Assembly (NCBI RefSeq): GCF_029227915.1
Contig: NC_079881.1
Span: 12,313,501 to 12,377,500, forward strand
Origin: Hydractinia symbiolongicarpus
Taxonomy: Eukaryota; Cnidaria; Hydrozoa; Anthoathecata; Hydractiniidae
Length of the DNA stretch: 64,000 nt
Direction of reading: 5' to 3'
Made by a program: the position numbers and the translations under genes. Of the stretch, positions 43,996 to 56,103 are shown piece after piece; positions within the stretch are counted from its first letter, which is position 1; the number at the start of each line of letters is the position of its first letter. The notes beneath the pieces are model-generated. The model did no database searches, was not told the origin of the DNA, and worked only from the letters and a program-made list of their open reading frames with translations.

Positions 43996-44700
43996 ATATA
44001 GTAATTTTATGTAAAAAGAACAATTATTTGTCATTAAAAATATAACAGGCCATTATTAGATAAAAGATGAGATAGAGTACTATTTTCCATTATCAAAATT
44101 GTTTACAAAATTGTCTTCAAATGTGTGCGAGTGTTAAAACTAAATAAATACAAAATTTAATAAATATGATAATCATATGTATCAGTGTGTAATCACAGAA
44201 AAGAAATACAAAATCATAAACTGCTAGTCAGATGTAAAATTAACTATGCAAGTGTAAGCACAACCATCATCTTAAATATCAGTATTATTGTCTGATTTAT
44301 AATATACTTTACGTATAAATAAATGGTGGCTAGTGTTAACAAACATGGTCACGATTAACATAAACTCCTTTTTTTAATCAGGATAACACTAAAATGCAAC
44401 GAAAGATTTTTAGAATCATTGGATTTCTTTTTTTTTATTTTTAAAACACACTATGTATTTTTCACGACCAAATTCCCTACCAGGTAATGCTTTTTTTAAA
44501 AATTTAACCCTTTAGCGCATTCTATCCAGTTCAATAGACTTGTGCATATAGCTCTTGTGGCTTATTGGCTGGATTTGAAGTAAAAATTTGTGTCTTGTTA
44601 GCACGAAGCCATAATTACAGTTACAAATGGAGATCAAGAACATTCACAGCCTGTTTTCCCTGCGTCACCAGTACCTGAGATATGAGAAAAATACACCGCC
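43996..44700. other. Non-coding AT-rich stretch
   Basis: Nothing recognisable before the piggyBac relic. Confidence 0.4.
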
Positions 44701-45715
44701 ACGCATTGAATAGTCACAGAATAATGAGGATGATGAATGGGTTGCACCAAATGATTCAAAAATTGTAGAAAAAAAAGCTTTCCTTAAAACCAGGCATAAA
44801 TTTAACGAAATATCAACAGACTTTATAACTATTTCACGAACAGACAAGCTTATCCAAAACATTCCAATCTATGACAAATAGCGCTGCCAGGAAAGTTGAC
44901 AACGTAACAATAGAAGATCTCAAAAAGGTCTTTGGCATTATTTTATACTTGAGCATTGTAAAACTACAAAACCGTAGGATGTACTGGCAAAGTCAAACCC
45001 AGATCGACTTGATTGCGGAAACCATGCATGTTAATCGATTTGCTCAGATTTTGCATGTGCTGCATTATAACAATAACAACTTGATATCAAATGCAAACAA
45101 CCAAGACTATAACAAATGCTACGAAGTGCAATCACTGGTTGACCATCTGCGTGAAAAGTTTGTCGGTCGATGAACAAGTGGTCCCATTCTAAGGAACCCT
45201 TAATATATAAGTTTTGGAGACTTCCTAGCATGTCTGGTTTTGTGTCTAACTTTAAGATAGATGGCGAAAAGGGTAAAACCTGCTGGTTGCACTGCACCCA
45301 AGAGTGTCGGTGAAAGTAGATTTGTTGTTTTACGCCTCTGTAAGGATCTGCAGAAAAACAAACATAAACTGTCCTACACAAAGTATAATGGAGTTTAAAA
45401 AGAAGGAACGTGGAGCCATTGCCGAGATCCTTGATAAAAACAAATTACTGGTTTTGACAGCGTGGTTTGAATTGGAGAGTGTGTGCGGTTTGATCGCAAA
45501 AACCTTTAAAAGGTAGCCGTTGCTCAACCTGCTGTTGTCCAGATATATAATTCGTACATGGGAAGAGTGGATAAAGCATTTGTCTTTGTACCAAACCGAA
45601 TATCGAACAAGAAAATAGTATCAGCGAATTGCTTTCCACCTTATCAGTCATAGTGCTGTCAATGCTTGGATAATGTGTCGACCAATTGGAGGAAATGATA
45701 GTTATGTCAAGCCTA
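44700..45715 (+). pseudogene. piggyBac transposase relic
   Basis: An acidic N-terminal part ('FNEISTDFITISRTDKLIQN') leads, after a frameshift, to 44871-45173 with 'TIEDLKKVFGIILYLSIV', 'RRMYWQSQTQID' and 'VNRFAQILHVLHYN', typical of the DDE_Tnp_1_7 (piggyBac/PGBD) family. Beyond, in changing frames, are the 'KKKERGAIAEIL' and 'AWFELESVCGL' region and a 'NSYMGRVDK' block near 45560, again in family order. Several stops; no TTAA-flanked ends found. Confidence 0.75.
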
Positions 45716-45760
45716 GATAATGACGTGCCAGAGTTTTAAGTATCTACAAAAGTGTCAAAC

Positions 45761-46533
45761 CAATAATATCCTTGATGATGTGAGATGCAATATATACAAC
45801 CATTGGCCGATTCTGATGGACATACAACAAGCAATGCGATGGAAGAACAAGGGCTGTAAACAGATGAGTGTGTTCCAATGAAGCAAAAGCAATAATATCC
45901 TTGATGATGTGAGATGTGATAAATACAACCATTGGCCAATTCTGATGGATATACAACAAGCAGTGCGATTGAAGAACAAGGGTTGTAAACAGTTGAGTGT
46001 GTTCCAATGAAGCAAAAGCAATAATATCCTTTATGATGTGAGATGTGATAAATATAACCATTGGCAATTCTGATGGATATACAACAAGCAGTGCGATGGA
46101 AGAACAAGGGTTGTAAACAGATGAGTGTGTTCCAATGAAGCTAAAGCAATAATATCCTTGATGATGTGAGATGTGATAAATACAACCATTGGCCAATTCT
46201 GATGGATATACAACAAGCAGTGCGATTGAAGAACAAGGGTTGTAAACAGTTGAGTGTGTTCCAATGAAGCAAAAGCAATAATATCCTTTATGATGTGAGA
46301 TGTGATAAATATAACCATTGGCAATTCTGATGGATATACAACAAGCAGTGCGATGGAAGAACAAGGGTTGTAAACAGATGAGTGTGTTCCAATGAAGCTA
46401 AAGCAATAATATCCTTGATGATGTGAGATGTGATAAATAAAACCATTGGCCAATTCTGATGGATATACAACAAGCAGTGCGATGGAAGAACAAGGGTTGT
46501 AAACAGCTGAGTGTGTTCCAATGAAGCAAAAGC
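45761..46533. repeat. 129-bp minisatellite with a 257-bp dimer period
   Basis: Six units starting near 45761, 45890, 46019, 46147, 46276 and 46404. Units 3 and 5 share variants (tttatgatg, ggcaattc without the doubled c) that units 2 and 4 lack, giving a higher-order repeat of about 257 bp. Long open frames on the minus strand are a by-product; their amino-acid composition is not gene-like. Confidence 0.9.
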
Positions 46534-46851
46534 AAACTGTTTTTATGCATGAAAAAAAATACCTATTTTTTTTACTATATTCTTTTATTTGATTAGTTAT
46601 GGCAAATGTAGCATTAGCAATTTGAAACTGTTTTGCATTTTTCTTATAAATTTCATTAATTAAAGGAAACGTTTCTATTGAAATTTGTATTTTCCTAAAA
46701 TATAACATCCATAATGCACATGGGCCAATGCACTGGACAAATGTTTTAAGGAGACTGGGACAAGTTTTTCAAAAAAAAAATATGGAGATCCGTTCATATG
46801 ACATTTAAAACAAACCAATTTAAATATCTTGTTCATTAAAGGTGAACACGT

Positions 46852-49800
46852 TTACTGTAGTAAACTACACTCTGGAGGATCCAATATTAATTTCAAATGT
46901 GATGCATAGTATCCCATTGCAACGGAAGTGAGATGTTGAGAGCATCGACCTAAAATAAAGCATGCAATTTGATTGCACATTTTTTCGATGGAACAATTTT
47001 ATAAGAACAATTGAGAAGCTAAAATGCTACTGATTTTCAATTTTTGTTTAAGAAAAAAAAAGCATGATGAACACATCTTCTAAGCAGAAATTTTCCTAGA
47101 TTTTCTAGAAAGATTTTGCGAAACTTGTACTTGGATTTTCTACAGCAAATATCTGTAATGCACTGTAGCACAAGTAAGAACACCTCAGGCGGAGTTCAAA
47201 TTTCCATGTTCTTAAAAAAAATACGATTCTTTCTTGGAAAAGAATCGTATTTTGTCGCTAGTAAATTATTTCGTCAAACAAGTTTTTCCACTGGAGTGCA
47301 CAATTGCGATTTCTTCAATTATTTTTTTTATTTAAAATAATAAATGGCTTTTCTGAAAAATAACAATGATATATACGGAATGCAATTTTAGCATGAGAGC
47401 CAGGAGATTAGGATTTAAGAAATATAATTTGCAATGAATCTTATTTTTCTTGAGCTTACCGATAAATGCTTCAACTCTTTTCTCTATTTTTGGTTGATTT
47501 GGATCGTAAATACACCCAGTACGGGAAACCCATCGCAACGCTTTTCTTAATTTGTCCATCCGAAAACAATCCACGACGCCTAGCGTTGCACAGATAAGTG
47601 CTTGCTCAGCGAATATATCTCTAGAATCTGCGTCATTCCTCACTTTCATCTTCATCATCTGAGAGTAAATGTTGCTGCCGAATTCATTATACAATTCACC
47701 TAGTTTATTCTCGCTCCCAATTCTTTTTACTAAGTGGTCATGGCAACCTAAATAAACATGACAAACATCTTTTAAATTCCAACCATTTGGCATAACTTAT
47801 GAAACACCACAATCAGGGTCGGATGGAGGTATAAGCAAGATAAGCGCGCGCTTACTTTCAAAATCATAGAGAAAAAGCCCACGCTGGTCTCGTGTGTAGT
47901 TTTCCTTGTATTATTTAGGAAGTCTGGTAAGGAAGTTGTGTTTTTGCTTATTGAGCTTATTCAGTGTCCTAAACAAAGTAGATAAATACTTCTCTGAGCA
48001 AACAAAACGAAAAGCAACTTTGCTTTCTCGCTTATTAAAGAATAAGCAAGTAAGCGTCTCAAAGTTGATATGTTTGCTTTTTTGCATGGAGAGAATGCGG
48101 AGATGAAAAACTACTTTGCTATCGCGTATAAGCAAATAAGCAAAAAAAAGGCAAGGTAGACAGAATTTCTCAACCTTGGCAAAATTAATGTAAACATAAG
48201 TCCACTTTGTTTGTGTTTATAAGCAATCAACAATCGATGGACGGTAGAGGTACTGTGCTACTACTTTAAGGTTTCTGGATGTCTTTTTCACTATTTCTTA
48301 TGAATTTTAGGTACCACGATTTAGTTTTTGGCTAGGGAAGATTATTCTAGGGTAGCTATGCTAGGTTTCTCTCTGCAAGAATATCTTTATTGAATGAGAT
48401 ACTTATTTATTCTTCACTAAACCACTAGTTCAGAATGTGTGCAAACTAAGTTTTCCCACTGGTTTTGTTCTGTATGAAATTTCTGGGCGGTGCTATATTT
48501 TGTGAAAAAATGGGTTTGTATAGCTAGTGCTTTGTGTTGTGTTGTTTTTATCCTCAAACCTCCCCACCACACAAATAAATACATCAAATGAAAAGTTGAA
48601 GTAGAATACACTCAAAAAACATTCTTAAGTGTTCATGTGGTGGTTCATTTGTTATTTTATACATAATAGCAAAATGCAACATATTACGCTGAACTCTCCA
48701 ACAATCTCCTAACAATATTTTTGTGCAATGTTTATCGGATGTTGGTTGTGACGTGTACACAAAGACGCAGTCAAGAGAACAGGCGATAATTGAGAAAGCA
48801 AAACATGTTTCAAAATCCTTCATTTGGTCATCGTTTATGTACGTTTTATCAATTTGTAATTTTATTGAGGTATGTTGAGTTTTTCATGGAATGTGCACAT
48901 TTGATTTTTTTTATTTATTTAATGTCTAAACTCCTGTGCTCAAATGGTATGATATTTATGATACAATTTCGTAAATGGTTCAGGTTCGATTCCTGACAGG
49001 ATTAAACTATATGTGATGCAGGCAGTACCTTTAAAATTTGTGTCACTCTATATATTTTTTAATTTTGTAGCATCCTATTACCACCTATCAAAGGTTGTGA
49101 TATAAACAAATGGGCAATTTATTCAACACATTTGTTGAGCCCAGGACAGGTGTTGCTGGTATTTCTGTGAAGGTATTTTGGTTTAGCTTGAAGGTTAAGT
49201 TTAAAGAATTCCTGTGATTGTTTGTGAGTGATATTTCAGCCCATAGTAACATATGCCCAGTTGAATGTATGGGGGATATTTTGGAAAAGGTGTTCACCAT
49301 CAGATATCTCTTTACTTAAAACTACATATATGTACACATTTCCATCAATTGATGAAATTTTGAGAATTTTGGCTACAATTCCTGTAACCTCATGCACTTG
49401 TGAGAGAAATATCTTTCAGCGTGTTTAAGGACTCAGATGCGAAACACAGAGGAAAGGTTAAGCAGCCTAGGAGTTCTAATGTTTAACAGGTCAATCACTC
49501 TGATGAAGTAATAGATGAGTTTGTTAAAAAGAATAAGAGATAAAGGGTTTTTTAAATATATATACTTGGTGATTGATTTATACTGATTGAGTTTATTGGT
49601 TTATTTATAAATAGTTTACATGTTTTGTATATTTCAGCTGTATATTTTTCATGTATATTGTTACATAGTGTACTTTTTACACTTGAAAAAGCCTGAACAA
49701 GTGATAAATTTTGTTTCTATTAGGTCCGACCATTTGGCGTATTTTAACGCCCATTATGGGTGGTAATTTCCCCAAAAATATTTTTGCTTAGTTACATAAA

Positions 49801-51038
49801 AATCCTGGATCCGACCCTGACAATATATCATTTTTTCACGACTCTCCTTTTGTATTATTATAACTTCTTATCGCGGGACCAGCAAGAGGTTCAAGGTCAA
49901 GCAGAAGAATGTTTACAACTAAATGATTTACCGTGAGTTTCTCCAGATAAAAAGTACAGCGCCTGGTGAGTCAAAGTGTAGCCTGAAGTTTTTTTCATTC
50001 TCTCTAACTTTAAGCAGTTGGCTGTGATTTTACATGGATGTTGATTTTTATCGCCAAGCAACAGCGAAATACATTTGTCACTGGCACTTTCATCAAATGT
50101 CTTCCCTAAACAATAAAAAACAAAAATTATAACCATAATGAAACAAAAAAAATCTTTATTCTACCGCCCTAATATAAAAAGAAAACGAACATCCGCCATG
50201 GGAGGTAGGGGTGGGTTTGTCCAATCACTGCCTAAACAAACAACTAAACGCTACATTCCCTGAAAATTTATTATCAGAATTCTCAAAATGAAACATAAAT
50301 ATTCTAGATAACTTTGTTTTCAATTAGAAAGCGAACATGTTTTTCAAGAAAGCACTTACCCTTAACTACATTCCAAACTAAAGTTTGGTTGAATCTTCTC
50401 CAAGGTCTCTTAAAATAAAAGGGGCGATCCATAATTTTTAAAAATGTTTGCACATAATCGCTTGATTGCTTTCGAATGTATTCATATGTTCTTTCACTTA
50501 CATCATGCATGATGTTGTATAACGCGCTTATTTTTTGATAATAAGAATGGCCGCGGTTGACGGAATTCATTGCAGCCTTTGCAAAGCCTTCTGCCACACG
50601 CATTCCAAATAAACCATCCACTATAATTTTTTTGTAGTTTCTCTTCCAAAATAAAATCATTCTATGCAAGGTATTAATTATGGTGTCCAAATCCTGTTCA
50701 GTAGCTTGGAAAATTGGATTAGACTTGCAATTAGCTTTTTTTCTACCTTGATCAAAGAAATTTTTCTTCTCGTCATCGAAACGACTATCGAAATATGCAT
50801 CTCTTGGGACGCTCGAGTAAAAACTTTCCTCGTTTATCTGCTTTTTATAATTATCTTTAACGTTAACAAGCCTATAGTTATCCATGTCTACTTTTCTATC
50901 CTCGTCTTCCTTGTCATAGAAGTAAGAGTATTGACGTTTAAATTGACGGAAATATTCTCTTGTGTCCGCGTATCTTCCAGCCAGAATTGTTTTTGTGATG
51001 TAAAGACATAAAAGTAACGTTACAGTTTTTGTCGCCAT
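46852..51038 (-). CDS. C16orf89: Secreted UPF0764/C16orf89-like protein, four exons
   Basis: Exons 50360-51038, 49932-50105, 47460-47747 and 46852-46949. All introns are phase 1 with GT...AG ends (donors GTAAGTG, GTAAATC, GTAAGCT; acceptors ttgtttag, tttatttag, ttattttag). They give 412 residues. A signal peptide ('VTLLLCLYITKTILAG') is followed by an acidic/basic spacer and a helical domain. The Cys-rich C-terminal half keeps the pattern of the UPF0764/C16orf89 family: 'SDKCISLLLG', 'GYTLTHQALYFL', 'RDIFAEQALICATLGV', and a last exon with 'RCSQHLTSVAMGYY'. Human C16orf89 is a secreted protein of unclear, possibly thyroid-related, role. Exon 1 extends about 225 codons without stop, exon joins are all in phase, and family blocks cross the joins. 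The gene therefore looks functional. Confidence 0.82.
47218..47253. repeat. 15-bp stem hairpin in the last intron
   Basis: 47218-47232 is an exact reverse complement of 47239-47253 with loop CTTGGA; lies between exons 3 and 4 of the C16orf89-like gene. Confidence 0.9.
49228..49550 (+). pseudogene. hAT transposase C-terminal fossil
   Basis: 'FPSIDEILRILATIPVTSCTCERNIF' carries the hAT dimerisation signature (Ser-x-x-Cys-Glu-Arg). After a frameshift 'TQMRNTEERLSSLGVLMF' and a final 'VIDEFVKKNKR' follow as in the hATC domain. Only the C-terminal end remains, within intron 2 of the C16orf89-like gene, on the opposite strand. Confidence 0.75.
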
Positions 51039-51039
51039 T

Positions 51040-52390
51040 TTTATGTGTTTTACTCAAAAGCTTCCATCATTTTCTTCCAATCTTATCACAACTTTATGAT
51101 ATTGTCTTGTTAGTAGCTCTCAACAAGTGAATCAATTTTCTGACAATTGCTTTTTATCCACAGAGACAGCCAATTATAGATCAAATTTCAAATTGCGTAA
51201 ATAAACAGACCTCCACCGCAGGTAATAAAAATCTGAGTATTATACAAGCGGAAACTTGCTCAACTTTAAACAGGTAGTGTGCCAACGTCGCTTTCGGACT
51301 TGCGAAAAAAGTATGGCAATGTAAGGAAGGGTCTTTATTAGGAATATCAGAATACGTGTCAAACGTTAAGTGCTACGTGGCTACTACAAATTGTATGTCG
51401 TCACGTACGTGATACTATTACACAAATTACTGTTAAAAAGAATTGACTTGGGATGGAGGCAAGTCAGCAATTGAACAGCACGCCTCAGATGAACCTCACA
51501 TTGACTTGAATAACTAAAACAACTCGTTTTCTTGATTACACGTTTAACAACAAAACAACAAAACAAGAAAAGTGAACACAAGAAACTTATAAACTTAGCT
51601 AATTTCTTCGAACTACAAACTTTTAACTTCTTGCTGAAGGATATTACAGGCTGTGTAACAAAATTTTATACTACTTTAAGGTGAGGTGCTTGCTGACGAA
51701 ACTTTTGCAAAGAATTCCGCTTTTATGACTCAGATTTCATAAAAAACTAGTTAAAACTGGAGTAAAAATTTTGATGAACCTCTAAGGTTTTTTTTCACAA
51801 AAACTTCTAATCAGGTACAACCGCGAAAGTGTTTTTGCCCTGTAAAGACGCAAAAGTTCTTCTGCAAACGCATTTTTTCCCTTAAAGTATTAAAAATGTG
51901 AATGGCAAGGCATTGGTACAATTCTATTTGAGGTATGCATGAGTAAATCATAGCCTGCAGTCTGAACAAAAAAACGGTGTGCAGATAGTCACGTGATGTT
52001 TTAACAAAGATCAATTCAAAACAAGATGTTTATTTATCGAGTAGCAACATCAAATCTAGTTTCATTGATATGTTTTGACCTAACCAAGAAGAAATTTTTT
52101 TTAAAAATTTTTAACTTTCTTGATTAGGTAAGGATGCATCTCTTGAACAGGCCTTCCTCATCATGGTCGACAAAGTAGGTTATGTATGGAGGGAATTAAA
52201 TTTTAAGTAAACTAATGTTTCCGCATAAGTTCGACGGTATCTGAGTGAAAAAACCCGACTATTTTTGTGACAAGTTTATGTCAGCTTTTGCCCGCTTTAT
52301 GCGAGCATGATTACACAATCAATATCTTAACAAAATCATCGCGTTATAAAATAAAAAGTAATAATAAAATTAATGACTCGTATAAAAATA
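51040..52390. other. Upstream region of the C16orf89-like gene, non-coding
   Basis: No gene supported. The promoter of the minus-strand gene should lie just right of 51038; no clear TATA box was picked out. Confidence 0.4.
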
Positions 52391-52392
52391 GC

Positions 52393-52570
52393 TCAAGAAG
52401 CATACTTAACCGACCTATTAAGGAATGGTCGGTCTCGCTCAATGAGCAAACTCTCCTTCAGCGTGACTTTAAAACTATTAGATCCACGCGTTAGAATTTT
52501 AAATTTAACAAAAGATGGTGGAGAGCATGAAGGAGAGTCCAAAATATGAGCAGTAGGTTGCGAAACCTTA
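52393..52570 (-). pseudogene. Possible GIY-YIG/Penelope-type C-terminal fragment
   Basis: The end of the frame 52393-52812 reads 'KFKILTRGSNSFKVTLKES' then 'LLIERDRPFLNRSVKY'. This follows the pattern 'L.R..N.F....KE.L.I....P.LNR' at the end of GIY-YIG endonuclease domains in Penelope-like and related elements. The rest of the frame is unrecognised. Confidence 0.35.
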
Positions 52571-53699
52571 ACTTTGTTACCATACCAGTCAGTGACGAAA
52601 CTCCATGTGTTCAGACATGCAAACCTTAAAATGGCGAATAGACTACAGTATGTATTTCGTACGTTCAGCAAAAGTAAGAATTCTTTGCTTAGAAGCTGAA
52701 TAATTGTGCCGTAATTTGGTAGTACGGAACAATTTTGAAAAAATCGAGATTTCAGGACTAGTTGATGATTTGGCATTCTTTTTATGCCTATTTTTGGTAT
52801 TTCGGCGCTCATCTCATTAGTTATGAGCCAAGCGATAGGAAGTAACTAGCAAGAGATTTCAGATAAAAATCAGTAAACGGAAGCATGCGCAATATGTCTT
52901 GATTAATAGCGGATTTCTTTCTTCTTGGCAAGCAAATGTCTCTTTATTTTGTAGAAAAATCGGCAAGACGACTCAAGTGATTTTTTTGTCTCGATTATTA
53001 CAATAAGCCTTGATTTTGTCCCAAAGTTAAAAGGTTAAAGCACCGAGACACCCGAAAACAAACATGGCGAAATATCAAGCAAGCACATGTTAATGTGCAA
53101 TGGGTGAACTTTATCTCTGTCTGATGGATATGATTTTTTGATCTTTGAATTAGAGAGCCTTTTCATTGCTAAAATTCGTTATTGATAACTTTGCTTTGTT
53201 TTAAAAAAGCCAACAGCATTTTTTGGTGAAAAGAAGTTTTCTTAGCTTAGGAACATAATATTGATATTGTGGCCAGCTAGCTATCTTAACAAAGTAGCTA
53301 TATATTTTTAATCTACATAGTAAACATTGAATATTTAATTGGAATATGGAACACAAATAAGAATGATGAAAAAGCCTCCAGATTTTTTCAATTTTCTCTA
53401 GAAAGAGGATGTTCTATTCACTATATTTTATAAAATAAAAAACTAGTTATATGTTCTTTGTCTAGTGTCAAAAATGTTACATAATGGTGCTGACGGTTCT
53501 CTTAATTTCTTAATTTCGATACTTTGTCTAGTGCAATAAATTTGCTAAATACATATATATATTCTATTCCAATTATTTAGCGGTGTCCTTGATAAATCTA
53601 CATTACAAACGATAATTTTCGGACGGAAAAACTTTCAGATTTTTTTTTGTCCAAAACTTTTTCCGTCCGATAAATATCTTCAACTCCTATTTAATTTTT

Positions 53700-54560
53700 T
53701 TAGGAGAAAAGCGATGTATGAACCAACAGATTGCAGAATTTTGATGTTGAGGATCTTGATAATATAGCTGACTATTTTGCTGTTGATCCTGTGCAGCCTG
53801 ATACAGAACAAATGGAATGAGGAAAGTACGTCGGGTTTGTCACAACAGACCACAGTGGGTAGAACTAAGATGGATGATGTTTATGAAGGGCATGGGGATA
53901 AGTTGGATTTTTTATTCGTTCCCATTGTTTTACTCTTCATCATGGTGTTTGATTTTTCGTTGCGTGGTTTAGGTTTCGTCGTTGAAATTACTATTAGCAC
54001 TGCCTGCCTTACGAAGTTCCACGAAACGAAAGAAACTGGAAAAAGTCATAATCTTTGATATGACTTATACATTCGTGTGTTCTACAGACCATAAACTGGG
54101 TTAAATATTTCATTCGGGTACTGTACTTTATGCACACTCCCAATTTCACTTTTTCTATTTGTTTTTATTAAATAAATTTTTAAAGCTATTTAATTTTATT
54201 CTTTCTACTATATCTGAACCTACTTTCATTTTTTTCTTTTAAAGTTTTTAACATGTTAGCTAGTAACCTAAAACGCTCAACCTAAACTTTACAGGCTTCT
54301 GTGGTAATTTATTGAAACTTTTTCCATGTAAAAGGAGTATATTTATCATCCGGATGTCAGAAGGGGATATCTCAAAAACGTGTGGGGGTAATTGTTATGA
54401 GAAACGTTGATGTTCATGGTGGTGATATTGGGAAATATGAGAGTTTGTTGTAATATGAGTGGTTGTAAAAAAACATATATTCGAGAGACAGTTAAATACA
54501 CAGAGTGAAGAACACAAGCATATATCAAAAAATGAGGATAATGAGTGCACGCAGGATTAT
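53700..54560. repeat. Dispersed repeat, copy B (composite)
   Basis: 53927-54560 matches 43222-43995 in direct orientation. 53700-53930 matches the gene remnant near 42000-42290 in the opposite orientation. The two parts are joined here but about 1 kb apart at the other locus, so one copy was rearranged. Confidence 0.75.
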
Positions 54561-55808
54561 CACAAAATTATTTTAAACGAAATTATTGTTATAGTATAAA
54601 AATTAGTAAAAAAAGCCATCAAGAAATCCTTATTCAACAGAAATACTACTAAGCATAATATGTAAATAAATAAGAAAATAAAAAAGAAAGTATTTTTCGC
54701 AGTCAGTATTTTGGCGAGAGCAGAGTCACTAAAGTAAACAGGAAGGGATGCAGGATTTTTTTCTCCCTAGGCGAAATGTTGAGCGGAGCACATCTTTTGC
54801 AAAAGCTAAACATGGGCGTACTGCTTGGGATTTAGGGCGTGCAATTGCCAATTTACATATTTTGCACTGACATTTTTTTAGCGAGGATCTTTTTAGGTCT
54901 GTTTTTTAAGTTATGCAAATCACGATTCTGTAAAACAGCAGATCCGTTTGTAAAATTAAGGTAAAACCTCTACAATCCAGAATTAAGAACAAAATACTAT
55001 TTTTTAAATCTAGGCTTATTGCGCCCCGCCAAAGGGGCGCACATTTGGTGGACCACGGATATATAGTGTTTGTGTTGTGTATGGAAAAAATAAAATTTCT
55101 ACTCCCTACTTCGCGGGGGACTTCTGCTTGATCATCCAACCTGGCTCTGATACAACACAAAAATCTTGATCGAGATTCTTTTGTTATGTTAATATAGAGC
55201 TTTGTACTTGTAAATGTCACTTCAGCCCATGTGAATTTATCTTCAGGAATAGATTTGTATTTCTCTGAACCACGTTGTTGCTAAACCTGTTAACAGTAAG
55301 TAGAAGGATTAATTATATTTTATATGAAATTAAACTCAGAACGGTTCCTGGCGTTGATCCAAAGACCACACTTTATAAATGCATCAAAATTTATAACTGG
55401 GAATTTTTCTTGTGCCGTTGATACATTTTTTAAACTTTTTAATAATGCTGTATGTCAATACTTGCATTCTTGTGAAGAAGGATGTTACATGTTAAGGTTG
55501 TTATCTGATGTTAAGGTACATTATGATGTCAATTATCTCTAAAGATTTGTCTGCGATAAAAAAAGTCAATTGAGGACAGAACATTTCGGGTATATACAGC
55601 CATGACTAAAACTGCTTACATTTTGTTGGTCTTGCCTTCCTGATCTGGCTTGTCGTAGTAGCTTTAGTGATGTAGCTAGGGAGCTAAATACTATTCTTAA
55701 ATTCTTCTAAAATTACTTTACTAGCTATCAAGCTAGCCAGCTACACAAAATAGTACTTTAATTATCTTTAAAAAAAACTTTGTCCTGTTTTGCATAACTT
55801 CACCAACA
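54561..55808. other. Non-coding stretch with one GC-rich hairpin
   Basis: No gene supported. At 55019-55040 an 8-bp stem TGCGCCCC/GGGGCGCA with a 6-nt loop stands out in AT-rich DNA, and 55100-55150 is also relatively GC-rich. No known RNA family recognised. Confidence 0.4.
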
Positions 55809-56103
55809 AGGGTGCTGATAAGCCGCATACGCCGTAAGAAATTAAGGGCGACAGCGTTCTGAAAAAATTCAAGTATTAGCCCGAAAAAACTCGCATAACC
55901 CAAAAAATGCCCGAAAAAAGCGACTTCTTCCAACTGTCGGCCGCATTGTATGTTACAAGGAATTGCATTTCGGGAATGCTCTGGGTAAGTTAGGGCGAGT
56001 TCGGGAAAATGCGTGCAGTTTCAGAGGACAACCGATAATTTAATTCAAAAAGCCACCAAACTCACCCTTTTATATGCGGGCGTTTGCAGCTTATCGGCAC
56101 CCT
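55809..56103. mobile_element. MITE candidate, 295 bp
   Basis: Ends agggtgctgataagc (55809) and, inverted, agggtgccgataagc (56103). Imperfect inversion continues for about 27 bp, and a second inverted pair lies inside (cccgaa...ctcg near 55880 and 56000). No coding capacity and no clear target duplication. Confidence 0.55.

Noticed and set aside
45736-46708. Minus-strand frames up to 225 codons
   Set aside because: Products of the 129-bp tandem repeat; no domain, and frames repeat the same peptide.
48920-49010. tRNA-like sequence with a good T-arm (tcaggttcgattcctga) and a nearly paired acceptor
   Set aside because: The anticodon arm does not fold to a 7-base loop and the D-arm is weak; at best a tRNA-derived repeat fragment.
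52267-52812. A host gene exon at 52.4-52.8 kb
   Set aside because: No splice-site support, and the only recognisable part resembles a retroelement GIY-YIG tail.
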